Below, piece after piece: positions 27,125-36,152 of a stretch of 64,000 bases of DNA. The translations under genes were made by a program, and so were the position numbers. The stretch is taken from positions 186,001-250,000 of the forward strand of contig CALXRI010000002.1 of assembly GCA_944390795.1 (NCBI GenBank). Reading direction: 5' to 3'. The stretch's first letter is position 1, and the number at the start of each line of letters is the position of its first letter. The notes under the pieces are model-generated. The model searched no databases. It was not told the origin of the DNA and saw only the letters and a program-made list of their open reading frames with translations. Source of the stretch: an uncultured Victivallales bacterium (GTDB taxonomy: Bacteria > Verrucomicrobiota > Lentisphaeria > Victivallales > UBA1829).

Positions 27125-28036
27125 ATGAATACGGAACTCTGCTTCGATTACGAAGCGATGAAACCCGTCTCCATGGACGACATGGAGGAAATTCAGCGCA
27201 GCCTGGCGCTTTCCGCATATCCGAGCTGCGAATACAGTTTTCCGAATCTCTACATCTGGGCGGAAGTCTACGGAACGGTCCGGAGCTTTTTCAACGGCCG
27301 TCTCTACGTGCATATGCCTTCCGTGGACGAGCTGCTGTTCCCGTGCGGGGAAAAACCGGTTCCGGTCCGCGAACTTGCCGCGGTTTCCCGGGAACTCCGC
27401 GCACATTCGTTTTCCGGGACAATCGCGCATGTCCCGCCCTCCTACATTGCGGTGCATCCGGAGCTCCATGAATACTTCGAACCCGTCCCGATGGGCGCCG
27501 AAAACGACGAATACATCTATCTGACAAGATCCCTGGCGGAACTCCCGGGGGGGAAACTCTCCAAAAAGCGCAACCTGATCTCGCAGTTCGAACGCAATTA
27601 CGACAGTTTTGAACTGAAGAGAATCGAAAAGGAGGATTTCCGGACCGTCATCTCCCTGACGGAGCACTGGCGTCTGGAACATCTCGACGACACGCGGGTG
27701 GAAAATGAGCGCAAGGCGATCAACCGCGCCCTGGAACACTACGGGCAGCTCGGATTCGACGGCCTGATGCTGCTCGCGGGAGGGGAACTCAAGGCATATG
27801 CCGTATTCAGCAGAATCAACTTCAACTCCTATACTGTCCAGTTCGAAAAGGCGGATCTGGACTGCAAAGGCGCCTCCCAGGTCATCACGAATCAGACGGC
27901 GAAATATCTTCTGAACCGATGCGAGTTCATCAACCGGGAACAGGATCTCGGCATTCCGGGGCTGCGCCATGCGAAGCAGTCCTACATGCCGGTCCTGATG
28001 CTCCGGGATTACTATCTGCGCCCCCGCGCGGACTGA
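27125..28036 (+). CDS. DUF2156 (phosphatidylglycerol lysyltransferase C-domain-like) protein
   Basis: 303 residues from ATG 27125 with AAGGA upstream. It has the double-GNAT layout of DUF2156 / LPG synthase C-domains: an N-terminal half with CEYSFPNLYIWAEVYG, the KLSKKRNLISQFERNY segment, which matches the conserved K-R-N-x-I-x-x-F signature, and the C-terminal HAKQSYMPVLMLRDYYLRP. No membrane domain, so it is not a full MprF. It may acylate or aminoacylate a small molecule. It follows the GNAT gene by 22 bases in the icd run, and the hairpin at 28067 ends the unit. Confidence 0.85.
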   Translation: MNTELCFDYEAMKPVSMDDMEEIQRSLALSAYPSCEYSFPNLYIWAEVYGTVRSFFNGRLYVHMPSVDELLFPCGEKPVPVRELAAVSRELRAHSFSGTIAHVPPSYIAVHPELHEYFEPVPMGAENDEYIYLTRSLAELPGGKLSKKRNLISQFERNYDSFELKRIEKEDFRTVISLTEHWRLEHLDDTRVENERKAINRALEHYGQLGFDGLMLLAGGELKAYAVFSRINFNSYTVQFEKADLDCKGASQVITNQTAKYLLNRCEFINREQDLGIPGLRHAKQSYMPVLMLRDYYLRPRAD

Positions 28037-28066
28037 CACTGCAGCGTACGGACTTCCGCTGTCACA

Positions 28067-28095
28067 GTTCCGGGGGGGGGAAAGCCCCCCGGAAC
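28067..28095. terminator. Hairpin between convergent genes
   Basis: An 11-bp perfect stem (GTTCCGGGGGG at 28067-28077 with CCCCCCGGAAC at 28085-28095) and a 7-base loop. It lies exactly between the plus-strand DUF2156 gene and the minus-strand dehydrogenase gene. There is no T-run on either side, so termination may need Rho or act in both directions less efficiently. Confidence 0.6.
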
Positions 28096-28099
28096 GTTC

Positions 28100-28852
28100 C
28101 TACAGCTGCATCCCGCCGGCCACGGGAATGTCCGCTCCCGTGATGTAGCTTCCCGCTTCGGAACAGAGCAGAAGCACAATTCCCGCGCAATCGTCGGGAG
28201 TTCCGAAACGCCGGGCGGGAATCTGCTCCAGAATCTTCTGCGCGGCGGCGGGATCGCCGAGCGCCTCGCGGTTCCGGTCCGTGGCGATGACGCCGGGCGC
28301 GATGTTGTTCGCCGTCACGCCGAATTCCGCCGAAGTGCGGGCGCAGTTCATAATCATGTTCGCCTGCGCGGATTTCGTCGCGGCGTAGATGCAGAGACGG
28401 GGCGACTGCTTCCACTGATTGACGCTGCCGATTGTCACAATGCGCCCGAAACGCCGCTCGCGCATGCCCGGCAGAAACGCCTGGACAAGAGCGAACGAGG
28501 CGCGCACATTGGTGTTGAACTCGCGCGCAAACTCCTCCGGATCGAAATCCTCCAGCGTCCGGTAGCTCTGAACGGACGCATTCAGGATCAGGATGTCGCA
28601 TTCGCGCACCGCGTGAACGAGCTGTCCGACCCCATCCGCGGCGGAAAGATCCGCCGTGACGGAGCGGCACGCGATGTTCCGCCGAACCGCCTCGGCGATC
28701 GTCGAATCAAGAACCGCGGAAGGGCAACTGGCATGAAACCAGACCTCCGCTCCGGCCTCCCCGAGCAGCATTGCAATGGAACGGCCGATTCCCCGGCTCG
28801 ATCCGGTGACAAGCGCCGTTTTCCCGCTCAGACTGAAATATTGCTCCAACAT
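28100..28852 (-). CDS. Short-chain dehydrogenase/reductase
   Basis: 250 residues, the classic SDR length. Cofactor motif TGSSRGIG (residues 16-23), ILILNAS (in place of NNAG), catalytic Ser143 in TIGSVNQW, Tyr156 and Lys160 in YAATK, and the C-terminal PVAGGMQL typical of this branch (FabG-like). It oxidises or reduces a hydroxyl group with NAD(P)H. As the last gene of the IclR-led operon with an enolase-superfamily dehydratase and an RraA-like aldolase, a role as a sugar or sugar-acid dehydrogenase is more likely than fatty-acid synthesis. Substrate not determinable. Confidence 0.9.
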   Translation of the reverse strand: MLEQYFSLSGKTALVTGSSRGIGRSIAMLLGEAGAEVWFHASCPSAVLDSTIAEAVRRNIACRSVTADLSAADGVGQLVHAVRECDILILNASVQSYRTLEDFDPEEFAREFNTNVRASFALVQAFLPGMRERRFGRIVTIGSVNQWKQSPRLCIYAATKSAQANMIMNCARTSAEFGVTANNIAPGVIATDRNREALGDPAAAQKILEQIPARRFGTPDDCAGIVLLLCSEAGSYITGADIPVAGGMQL

Positions 28853-28902
28853 GCCTCTTCCTTTCTCTCTTTGGCAGGAATCCGCATCCGCGGACTTTTT
28901 CC

Positions 28903-29658
28903 TCAGAAATAACCGCCCTTGTCGATGATTTCGGAAATGGTGTCGCCCTGCCGGACCCAGGAGAAGATGTCGATCTCGTTGCGTTCGATGCCTTCGGCGC
29001 GCAGGAGAACGTCATAGGCGATTTCGCGCGGGATGCAGAGGACGCCGTCGATGTCGCCGAAGATGATGTCGCCGGGGCGGACCGTGACCTTGCCGATCCG
29101 GACGGGAACCTGATAATGCGTAATCATGCAGCGCCCGAGCGAACCGTTGCTGGTGCGGTATTTGTAAAAGACGGGAAACTTCTGTTCGAGAATCTGCCTG
29201 GTGTCGCGGATGCCGCCGGCGATCACGGCGCCGCGGATGCCCTTGGTGATCGCGGTCGCGGTCATGACGCCGCCCCAGAGGGAGGCCTCGGTATCCTCGG
29301 ATGTGTCCCAGACGACAACGCCCTCGGGCTTGAAGTCGTCAAGCATCTGCGCGCGGAACGTCATTTCGCCTTCGATCATGACGTTGGGGGCGCTTTTCAC
29401 CGTGAACGCCTCGCCGCAGACGGTCATTTCGTCGCGCAGCGGCATGATGTCCGAGGGCAGATTCTGGTTCAGCAGACAGAGTTCGCGCATCACGTCGTTG
29501 ATGCACCCGGTGTAAAGTTTTTCGTAGCGTTCGCAGAGTTCCTTCACCGGAACGGGGAACGTGCAGTCCGGGATGCGCTGGCGCGTCGCAATGAGCTTGT
29601 CCAGTTTCATCAGTCCGGCTTCCTTGGCTTTTCCTCTCATGTCTTTGAGTGACGGCAT
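28903..29658 (-). CDS. RraA-like aldolase family protein
   Basis: 251 residues from ATG 29658 behind AAGGAGG. The core of the RraA / HMG-aldolase fold is clear: SLWGGVMTATAITKGIRGAVIAGGIRD (~126-152), where the Gly-rich loop and Arg151-Asp152 match residues used for substrate and metal binding in the HMG/CHA aldolases. VTVRPGDIIFGDIDGVLCIP is the second conserved block. Aldolases of this family cleave 4-hydroxy-2-oxo acids to pyruvate plus a carbonyl compound. The neighbouring dehydratase and dehydrogenase fit such a role, rather than RNase E inhibition. Confidence 0.88.
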   Translation of the reverse strand: MPSLKDMRGKAKEAGLMKLDKLIATRQRIPDCTFPVPVKELCERYEKLYTGCINDVMRELCLLNQNLPSDIMPLRDEMTVCGEAFTVKSAPNVMIEGEMTFRAQMLDDFKPEGVVVWDTSEDTEASLWGGVMTATAITKGIRGAVIAGGIRDTRQILEQKFPVFYKYRTSNGSLGRCMITHYQVPVRIGKVTVRPGDIIFGDIDGVLCIPREIAYDVLLRAEGIERNEIDIFSWVRQGDTISEIIDKGGYF

Positions 29659-29679
29659 AACATATCCTCCTTCGGTTGT

Positions 29680-31170
29680 TTATTTCAAGTGACAGATCAT
29701 GGACTCTTCACGGCCGTCCGCGCCGGTCCAGGCGAGCCGGTAACGGCCGCGGAACCCACGGAACGCCACGCGCGACTCCGCGTCCGCAGTGCGGACCAGC
29801 CGGGTGCGCCATTCGTGAAGAATCAGTTTTTCGAGTGCAAAGTAGGAGAGTTTCGGTTCCATCTCCCGCGTGAAAAGCCCGGAGGCCGCCGGTTCGCCCG
29901 GAGCGCCGCAGCCGTCCACGACATTCCACCATGTGATTCCCATCATCGGCTCAAGGCTGAACCAGAGACGGTAGAGGTTGCGGGCGATTCCCGCCTGCAC
30001 GATCTGTCCGTGCCGGCCGCTGCCGGGCGAAGTGATCGTGATTTCGGAAAGATGAATCGGCAGTCCCGCGCGGCCGATGCGTTTCATGGTCTCGCGCACT
30101 TTGTCCGGAGACTGCACGAGGCTCCTGCCTTCGGCGATGTCCAGGCAGGTCTGCGGATTGAAGAGATGCATCTGCGCGCCCATGATGTCGATTCGGCACC
30201 CCCGCGCGCGCAGATCGTTCACCTGCTCCGCGTAGGCGTCGCAGAGATTGTAATCGTTGATGTTGAGTTTCGCCTGCGGAGGGAGCACGCTCTCGGCGAA
30301 CTTGAATCCACGGTATGCGTAGTCCCCGGGCATCGGACCGTAAGCGCTTTTGCAGAGTTTCGACCCGGGGACCATCAGGCCCTGCCCGAAATCCGCAGAG
30401 CTCTCATTGACGACATCCCAGCTGTCCACCTTGTCGCCGTAACGCATCGCAATTTCAATGATGCGTTTCGCCATGAGCGTATTGATGAGCGTCGTATATT
30501 CCGGAAGCGCCTCCTCCATTTCCCGGACGCTCATTCCTTCAAACGCATGAGCGGTCGCATTGCCCGGAAGCGTGTGATTCGCCGGATTGCGTTCCAGGTC
30601 CGCCTTTTTCAGATAATCAAACGGAATCCGGTTGATGAGCCAGTCGGGAATCTGCCAGGTGTTGTTTCCCCAGACAAGCGTATGCCCGTGCAGACGGATT
30701 CCTTTCGAGCGGCAGAATTCCACGACGGGATCGACAGCCGGACGCCGCCAGTGCGGCTGCCTGTTCGGTTCCGGGCAGTGATTCCAGAACTCCGCGGTAT
30801 CGCGGTATCCGGCCTGGAAACGGGGATGCCCTTCTTCAGGCTCGAGCGTCTTCCAGTAGAATGCGACCGTCGCGGAATTGAAGAGCGTTCCGTAGAGTTC
30901 CCGGTAGCGGGCGTTGCGTTCGTCGCTGCCGAGCTGGTCGAAGTTGAAGATGTGCGCGCCGAATACGAAGTCGTGCGAAAGCTGTTCGACACGGATTTCG
31001 CGCCCGGCGGCGGAAGCGGGCAGCTGAAATTCGCCGCCCGCCTTGCGGTTCCTTTCGATGTCCGCGTCAATCCTGCGCTGTTCGTCTTCGTTCCAGAGCT
31101 TTCTGTAGGCATCTGAAAATGCCGCATCGATCTCTTCTCCGGAAACCTGCGGCTCCTGATAGGTGCTCAT
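29680..31170 (-). CDS. GH10-like glycosidase, cytoplasmic (third in operon)
   Basis: 496 residues. ATG 31170 has AGGAG at a good distance; the GTG at 31179 overlaps that site. No signal peptide. An N-terminal helical and beta stretch (SHDFVFGAHIFNFDQLG) precedes a GH10 TIM barrel. The barrel has GHTLVWGNNTWQIPDWL, the acid/base in SWDVVNES (Glu256), NINDYNLC and the nucleophile in PIHLSEITI (Glu376), then WFSLEPMMGITWWNVVDG at the eighth strand. GH10 enzymes are mostly endo-beta-1,4-xylanases; inside the cell it should cut short xylo- or related oligosaccharides. It lies 22 bases before the aldolase gene and 196 bases after the second GH10 gene. Confidence 0.88.
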   Translation of the reverse strand: MSTYQEPQVSGEEIDAAFSDAYRKLWNEDEQRRIDADIERNRKAGGEFQLPASAAGREIRVEQLSHDFVFGAHIFNFDQLGSDERNARYRELYGTLFNSATVAFYWKTLEPEEGHPRFQAGYRDTAEFWNHCPEPNRQPHWRRPAVDPVVEFCRSKGIRLHGHTLVWGNNTWQIPDWLINRIPFDYLKKADLERNPANHTLPGNATAHAFEGMSVREMEEALPEYTTLINTLMAKRIIEIAMRYGDKVDSWDVVNESSADFGQGLMVPGSKLCKSAYGPMPGDYAYRGFKFAESVLPPQAKLNINDYNLCDAYAEQVNDLRARGCRIDIMGAQMHLFNPQTCLDIAEGRSLVQSPDKVRETMKRIGRAGLPIHLSEITITSPGSGRHGQIVQAGIARNLYRLWFSLEPMMGITWWNVVDGCGAPGEPAASGLFTREMEPKLSYFALEKLILHEWRTRLVRTADAESRVAFRGFRGRYRLAWTGADGREESMICHLK

Positions 31171-31366
31171 GTCTGTCACTCCTGTCTTAAGAAGAAATTC
31201 AAGCTGCCGAATATGCCGACGCTTCTGCCGGCCGGGGAATTTCCGCGGGATGAACCGGGAAGCCTGTCACCGGCGCAAGGCGGCCGTGCCGGAAAGCGGA
31301 TTCCGACTTCCGGGACATTTCCGTTCCACTCTTTCCGTGACAGCATCTCTCCCGCTCTCCTTCCGT

Positions 31367-32698
31367 TCAGATCACAATATGGAAACAGCTGTTGCTGTCC
31401 CTGTCCAGATGGATTTCACGCCGGGCGGTTTTCCCGTCCGCTTCAATTTCCAGTTCGTAAACGCCGTAAAACCCCTTGAAATCGAGTTCGTCCGTATCGG
31501 TTTCAAGCGTCAGCTCCGTGTGCCAGGTCCTTGTGAAAAGCTCCCGGATCACGCGGTATGCCTCCTTCGGCGTAAAGTCATGACGGACAAGACCGCCGTG
31601 ATAGTAGTTTTCCCCTGCCGTCATATCCCCCTGCGCCGCGCATGCGGCGAATCCGTCCACGAGGTTCCAGTAAATGATCCCCTCCATGGCGGGATGGCTG
31701 AACCACATGCGGTAGAGATTCCGGAGAATTTCGGCCTGAAGCGCCTCATCCTCCGCTTCGCGCGTGTAGGCGGGAATCGTCAGTTCCGTCAGCTGGATCC
31801 TCCTCCCGAGTTTCGCGTACGTGTCAAGCACGTCGTAAATCCGTTCCGGATCATAGTAGACGGCGGTTTGCGCGATCTCCTCCTCCGCGCGGTAGAACAT
31901 GTGGAACTGCATGCCGATGCTGTCGATGCGTCTGCCGGAGCGGAGCGCGCGTTCGATCTGCATGTAATAGGGGCTGCGCGTCCCGTAAAAATAATCCGGC
32001 CCCCAGATGCGGCAGTGCGCCTCGTTGATAATCAGGCGGTTCATGGGGAAATAACGTTCCGCCTCCGCAAAACTCCATTCGATCAGATCGTCCTGCCGGT
32101 ACAGTTCGGAATAGCGGGGAATCCGCATCCCCCAGAACGTTTCGTTCGTGACCTCCCAGCTCGGAATGCGTTCGGAATAACGCGCGGCAAGTTCGCGGAA
32201 ACGCCTGTCGAGGAGCCGCTTCTCCGTCATCACATCCCCTTTTGCCCATTCCGGATGGAAAGCGGCATAGTTCAGACAGTGCGCCTTGGGTTCGATTCCC
32301 CTGGCCTCGCAGTATTCGAGGCAGAGATCGGGAGCGGGCCGCCGGTAGCGTTTCGGGCTGTCTTTGGCAAAGCGCGGCTTCCCCGGCTCGGGCTCAAGAT
32401 CGCTCCAGTAGAACGGAAGGGTCGCGATGTTGAACGCATCCGCGAACAGACTTTCGTATGCCGCGTTCTGTTCGGAGGAATCGAATTCCCCGAGCATGAA
32501 AAGATTCGCGCCGTAGCGGAAGTCATGCGATTTCTGGCGGATGTGCACGCGCACGCCGCGGACGGGACGCTCCATGGCATCCCGGAAACGCAGAAAGGCA
32601 AATCCCTTCCGGTACAGCTCGATCCCGTGTTCGATCCGGTCCTCCATGAACGCCTTTTTGCGTTCAAAGGGCTTCAGCACTTCGCTTCGACTGCTCAT
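31367..32698 (-). CDS. GH10-like glycosidase, cytoplasmic (second in operon)
   Basis: 443 residues from ATG 32698 with AGGA upstream. Same architecture as the product of 34057-35388: a beta domain (VRGVRVHIRQKSHDFRYGANLFML) followed by a GH10-type barrel. Acid/base in SWEVTNETF (Glu186), nucleophile in IQLTELTI (Glu305), and the end strand MEGIIYWNLVDGF. The usual GH10 loop around HGHTLVW is replaced by KAHCLNYAAFHPEW, so the active-site cleft differs and the substrate may not be plain xylan. No signal peptide. Ends with a small C-terminal beta domain (FKGFYGVYELEIEADGK). Confidence 0.85.
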   Translation of the reverse strand: MSSRSEVLKPFERKKAFMEDRIEHGIELYRKGFAFLRFRDAMERPVRGVRVHIRQKSHDFRYGANLFMLGEFDSSEQNAAYESLFADAFNIATLPFYWSDLEPEPGKPRFAKDSPKRYRRPAPDLCLEYCEARGIEPKAHCLNYAAFHPEWAKGDVMTEKRLLDRRFRELAARYSERIPSWEVTNETFWGMRIPRYSELYRQDDLIEWSFAEAERYFPMNRLIINEAHCRIWGPDYFYGTRSPYYMQIERALRSGRRIDSIGMQFHMFYRAEEEIAQTAVYYDPERIYDVLDTYAKLGRRIQLTELTIPAYTREAEDEALQAEILRNLYRMWFSHPAMEGIIYWNLVDGFAACAAQGDMTAGENYYHGGLVRHDFTPKEAYRVIRELFTRTWHTELTLETDTDELDFKGFYGVYELEIEADGKTARREIHLDRDSNSCFHIVI

Positions 32699-32721
32699 AA
32701 ACGCATCCTTTTTTCCTGAAA

Positions 32722-34044
32722 TCATGACCACTGCCGGTCGTTCGCCCATTCCTTGTCCCACTGTTCCGTGGATTCCCAGGCGACGGGGAAATCGCCATGG
32801 AGTTTTTCCGCAATCAGCTCCTCGTTGAGTCCGTCGATTCCCAGTCCGGGCTTGTCCGGCACGGCGATATAGCCGTCCCGGATCTCAAGACGCGGGACCA
32901 CGAGATCCGCCCACCACGGCACATCGACGGAATGCACCTCAAGCGCCATGAAGTTGCGCGTCGCGGCGGCGACGTGAACGGCTGCCATGCAGGCAATCGG
33001 GCTCTCCGCCATGTGAATCGACATCTGGACGCCGCACTCCTCGGCCATGTCGCCGATCTTCTTCGTTTCGAGAATGCCGCCGGCGCTCAGGACGTCGGGA
33101 TGGATCACGGCAAGCGCGCCGGATTCCAGCAGCGGCCGGAACGACTCCTTGAGATACATGTCCTCCCCGGTGCCGACCGGGACCGTCGTGGCGTTCGCGA
33201 GACGCACATACTGATTCGTCATCTGCCACGGAACGGGATCCTCCATCCAGGCGAGATTGAACTTCTCGAGCCGTTTCGCAAGCTTGATGCAGTCCTCCAG
33301 CGGAATATGCCCCAGATGATCGATCGCGATCGGGATTTCATACCCCGTGACGGCGCGGCAGTCGGCCATGTACTGCTCCAGATAGTCCAGCCCCTTTTCC
33401 GTGATGTGGATTCCCGTGAACGGATGCGCGGTATTGAAGAGATCATAGGCCTCGCCCCGCATCGCGCGGGGGTCGATCGAACCGTGCGGCGTCGAAAAGA
33501 CCGTCTTCTTGTATTCGCGCATTTTCTCCAGGAAGCCGAGCGGGGCGGAAAGCGCGCCGGGGACATCCGTCAGGAGTTCAATCCCGAGATCCATTTTCAG
33601 GAAGGTGTAGCCCTGCGCCATGCGTTCCTTGAGGGCTTTTCCCATATCGCGCCCGCCGCCTTCGGAATCCGTGTCGCAGTAAATCCGGATCCGGTCGCGG
33701 AACTTTCCGCCGAGAAGCTGCCAGACGGGAACTCCCCACGCCTTTCCGGCGAGGTCCCACAGCGCGACTTCAATTCCGCAGACGCCGCCAGCCTGCCGCG
33801 AATCACCGCCGAACTGCTTGATCCGCCGGAAGATTTTCTCCACGTTGCAGGGATTCTCCCCGAGAATGCGGCTCTTGAGCATCGCGGCATAAGTCCGGCT
33901 TGACGCGTCGCGGACCTCGCCGTATCCGACAAGTCCCTGGTTGGTGTAGAGCTTGATGAGCGTGCAGCGTTTCGGCGCGCCGTCGATGTCGGCGAACCGC
34001 ATGTCCGTGATTCTGAGTGTGGACGGGTCGATTGTTCCGTTCAT
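32722..34044 (-). CDS. Mandelate racemase / muconate lactonizing enzyme family dehydratase
   Basis: 440 residues. Enolase-superfamily layout: capping domain (1-115), then the barrel with FLKMDLG (K150-x-D152), metal ligands Asp242 (IAIDHLG), Glu268 (AWMEDPV) and Glu294 (GTGEDMY), and His344 or His346 near the barrel end (MSIHMAESP). Sugar-acid dehydratases such as galactonate, gluconate and mannonate dehydratase belong here. They remove water from an aldonate to give a 2-keto-3-deoxy acid, Mg2+-dependently. It sits between two GH10-like genes in the IclR operon. Which acid it uses cannot be read from sequence. Confidence 0.88.
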   Translation of the reverse strand: MNGTIDPSTLRITDMRFADIDGAPKRCTLIKLYTNQGLVGYGEVRDASSRTYAAMLKSRILGENPCNVEKIFRRIKQFGGDSRQAGGVCGIEVALWDLAGKAWGVPVWQLLGGKFRDRIRIYCDTDSEGGGRDMGKALKERMAQGYTFLKMDLGIELLTDVPGALSAPLGFLEKMREYKKTVFSTPHGSIDPRAMRGEAYDLFNTAHPFTGIHITEKGLDYLEQYMADCRAVTGYEIPIAIDHLGHIPLEDCIKLAKRLEKFNLAWMEDPVPWQMTNQYVRLANATTVPVGTGEDMYLKESFRPLLESGALAVIHPDVLSAGGILETKKIGDMAEECGVQMSIHMAESPIACMAAVHVAAATRNFMALEVHSVDVPWWADLVVPRLEIRDGYIAVPDKPGLGIDGLNEELIAEKLHGDFPVAWESTEQWDKEWANDRQWS

Positions 34045-34056
34045 GTTCCGTTTCCT

Positions 34057-35388
34057 TTATTTGACTGCAATCCTGAATTCGTTTTCGGAGAATTTGCTGA
34101 GCGAAACAGGCAGCGTGACTTTTCCGCTCTCCGTTTCGATTTCCGCCTCGTACTGCCCGTAGAAGCCGTGGAAGCGGTTATCCCCGCCCGCCCGGTATTC
34201 CAGCACGCATTCCGTATGCCACTCCTTCCGGATGAGGCGTTCGAGAGCCAGGAAAGCCGCCTTGGGGGTGAAGTCGTAGTTGACCAGACCCGCGCGAAGA
34301 GCGTTTTCCCCTTGCTCGCTTCCGAGCGGCGCATAGGCGCCGGTTCCGTCGACAAGATTCCACCAGATGATGGCCTCGGTTGCGGGATGGCTGAACCAGA
34401 GGCGGTATAGCTTTTCCGCGACCAGCTCCTGAAAGGTGTCGCCGTCGCCGAGATCGCGCCGGCTGATGATGCTGACCTCGGAGAAGTTGACCGGAATGTC
34501 CAGTTTCCGGTACTGGTCCAGACATTTCAGGATGCATCGCGGGGTCAGCGGGCGGTTGACGCCGCAGCAGCGGTCTCCGAGCATGTTTTCAAACATATGA
34601 TACTGAACTCCGATTCCGTCCACGCTGCAGCCGCGCTCCTGAAGGCGGCGGATCAGGCGGTAGGAGGGAGAGTAGTCGCCCTGCCAGTTCCACCAGGTGT
34701 TGTCGTCATTGTACAGTTTCCGGCAGTCCGGCAGGAAGCGCTCCGCCATGCGGAAGACGCGCTCCACGTAATCATCCGGAAACACGGGAATGTCCGTGCG
34801 GCAGGCGGGATGGCGCGACTGCGCCTCGTTGACCACGTCCCAGATCGGAATCCGGTCCTTGTAGCGCGCGGCGATCTGTTCGATGCGCTTCCGCAGAAAA
34901 CGCATGTTGTCAACGGTGTTGTTCGGAATCCATTCCGGCCAGAAAAGATGCCAGCAGAGCGGATGTCCCTTCGGCGTAATGCCGTGTTTTTCACAGAATT
35001 CCAGAACCCGGTCGGGCGCGGGACGGCGGTAGCAGAAGGAACTTTCCCTGGCGAAACGCACTTTTCCCGGCTCCGGTTCCAGATCGCTCCAGTAGAACGG
35101 AACGACGGCAAGATTGAACAGGGAGGCGAACACCTCCTCGTAGCGTTCGTTCTGCTCCTTTTCCGGGAAGGAATCGATCATGAAGGCGTTGCAGCCGAAT
35201 TTGTATTCATGCGTTTTCTGTTTCAGGCGGACCGTCGCGCCGGGCAGCTCCTTTCCCGCCGCGTCCGTAAGCAGAAAATGCCCGAATCCCTTCCGGTACA
35301 TTTCCGTTCCGGTCCGGATCCGGAAATCGATCTCGGAATTTTCCGCGAGAATCTCCCGGGAAAGTCTCTTCGCCTCTTCACTGAACAT
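34057..35388 (-). CDS. GH10-like glycosidase, cytoplasmic (first in operon)
   Basis: 443 residues from ATG 35388 with AAGGAG upstream. Residues ~45-75 form a beta stretch (ATVRLKQKTHEYKFGCNAFM) that precedes the barrel in all three GH10-like proteins here. The acid/base is in IWDVVNEAQ (Glu188) and the nucleophile in NFSEVSI (Glu304). GHPLCWHLFWPEW stands where xylanases have GHTLVW. No signal peptide. It starts 15 bases after the regulator stop and is the first enzyme gene of the operon. Together with the product of 31367-32698 it probably arose by duplication; both differ more from the one at 29680. Confidence 0.86.
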   Translation of the reverse strand: MFSEEAKRLSREILAENSEIDFRIRTGTEMYRKGFGHFLLTDAAGKELPGATVRLKQKTHEYKFGCNAFMIDSFPEKEQNERYEEVFASLFNLAVVPFYWSDLEPEPGKVRFARESSFCYRRPAPDRVLEFCEKHGITPKGHPLCWHLFWPEWIPNNTVDNMRFLRKRIEQIAARYKDRIPIWDVVNEAQSRHPACRTDIPVFPDDYVERVFRMAERFLPDCRKLYNDDNTWWNWQGDYSPSYRLIRRLQERGCSVDGIGVQYHMFENMLGDRCCGVNRPLTPRCILKCLDQYRKLDIPVNFSEVSIISRRDLGDGDTFQELVAEKLYRLWFSHPATEAIIWWNLVDGTGAYAPLGSEQGENALRAGLVNYDFTPKAAFLALERLIRKEWHTECVLEYRAGGDNRFHGFYGQYEAEIETESGKVTLPVSLSKFSENEFRIAVK

Positions 35389-35403
35389 TGCATTCTCCTT
35401 GAT

Positions 35404-36144
35404 TTATGATGAACGATTCATACACTCATGGACTGCTTTTTCCAGAATCGAAAGCTGTTTTTTCCGCCGGCCGGCTGCAAAATCGTCTTCCGTTCCGATC
35501 AGCGTAAGAGCGGCGATGACCGCGCCTCCGGCGTCCCGGACCGGCATCGACATGGCCGCAATGTTCCAGCGGTTTCTGCGGAGATTGAGCGCATAGCCTT
35601 TTTCCCGGACATCCCGGACCGCCCGCAGCACAAGTTCCGGATCCCGTTTCTCCGGCAGATCCGCGCGGCATTCGCCGGCGAGCTCCAGAATTTCACTTTC
35701 GCTTTCCTCGCAGAGCAGCGCCGCCCCCACGGAACCTTCGATCACGGGAAAACTGGAACCGACCTGCCCGGTCAGGGCAAAAGGCCCCGCAGGTTCCGCC
35801 CGGAGGAGCGTCACCTGTTCGGAACCGCGGCGGATGGAGAGCTTGCAGGCGATTTCATGAACGGATGCGACCTTGTCGATGACGCGCTGCGCCTCTTCCA
35901 GAATGTCCATGCTGTCGCGGAAGCGGCAGAGCAGCGGGAGAAGTCCATTGTCGGGCATGTAAACGCCGTCCGCGCTCTTTCTGACCCATTTATGCTTCAG
36001 CAGCGTCTGAAGGATCCGGTAAGCCGTGCTCATCGAAATGCCCAGATCCCGTTTCAGTTCCAACTGCGTCGCGCCTTCCGGCGACTTCGCCAGAAGCTCC
36101 ATCAGGAGAATGGTTTTTTCCACCGCGGGGATCATATTGTTCAT
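35404..36144 (-). CDS. IclR-family transcriptional regulator
   Basis: 246 residues. The N-terminal winged helix runs from AVEKTILLMELLAKSPEGATQLELKRDLGISMSTAYRILQTLLKHKWV, followed by the wing, and the C-terminal IclR effector domain includes SFPVIEGSVGAALL and a NRWNIAAMSMPVRDAGGAVIAALTLIG block. IclR proteins control catabolic operons, often in response to sugar acids or aromatic acids. It leads the minus-strand run of three GH10-like genes, dehydratase, aldolase and dehydrogenase, so it is probably their local regulator. A 14-base inverted repeat overlaps its start codon, which would fit autoregulation. Confidence 0.93.
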   Translation of the reverse strand: MNNMIPAVEKTILLMELLAKSPEGATQLELKRDLGISMSTAYRILQTLLKHKWVRKSADGVYMPDNGLLPLLCRFRDSMDILEEAQRVIDKVASVHEIACKLSIRRGSEQVTLLRAEPAGPFALTGQVGSSFPVIEGSVGAALLCEESESEILELAGECRADLPEKRDPELVLRAVRDVREKGYALNLRRNRWNIAAMSMPVRDAGGAVIAALTLIGTEDDFAAGRRKKQLSILEKAVHECMNRSS

Positions 36145-36152
36145 ATTTGAAC
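36139..36152. promoter_or_regulatory. Inverted repeat at the IclR start; possible operator
   Basis: GTTCA (36139-36143) and TGAAC (36148-36152) flank a 4-base centre, overlapping the ATG at 36144-36142. A TATAAT-like -10 for the minus strand lies at 36168-36163, but no good -35 is present, which suggests a regulated promoter. Confidence 0.4.
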
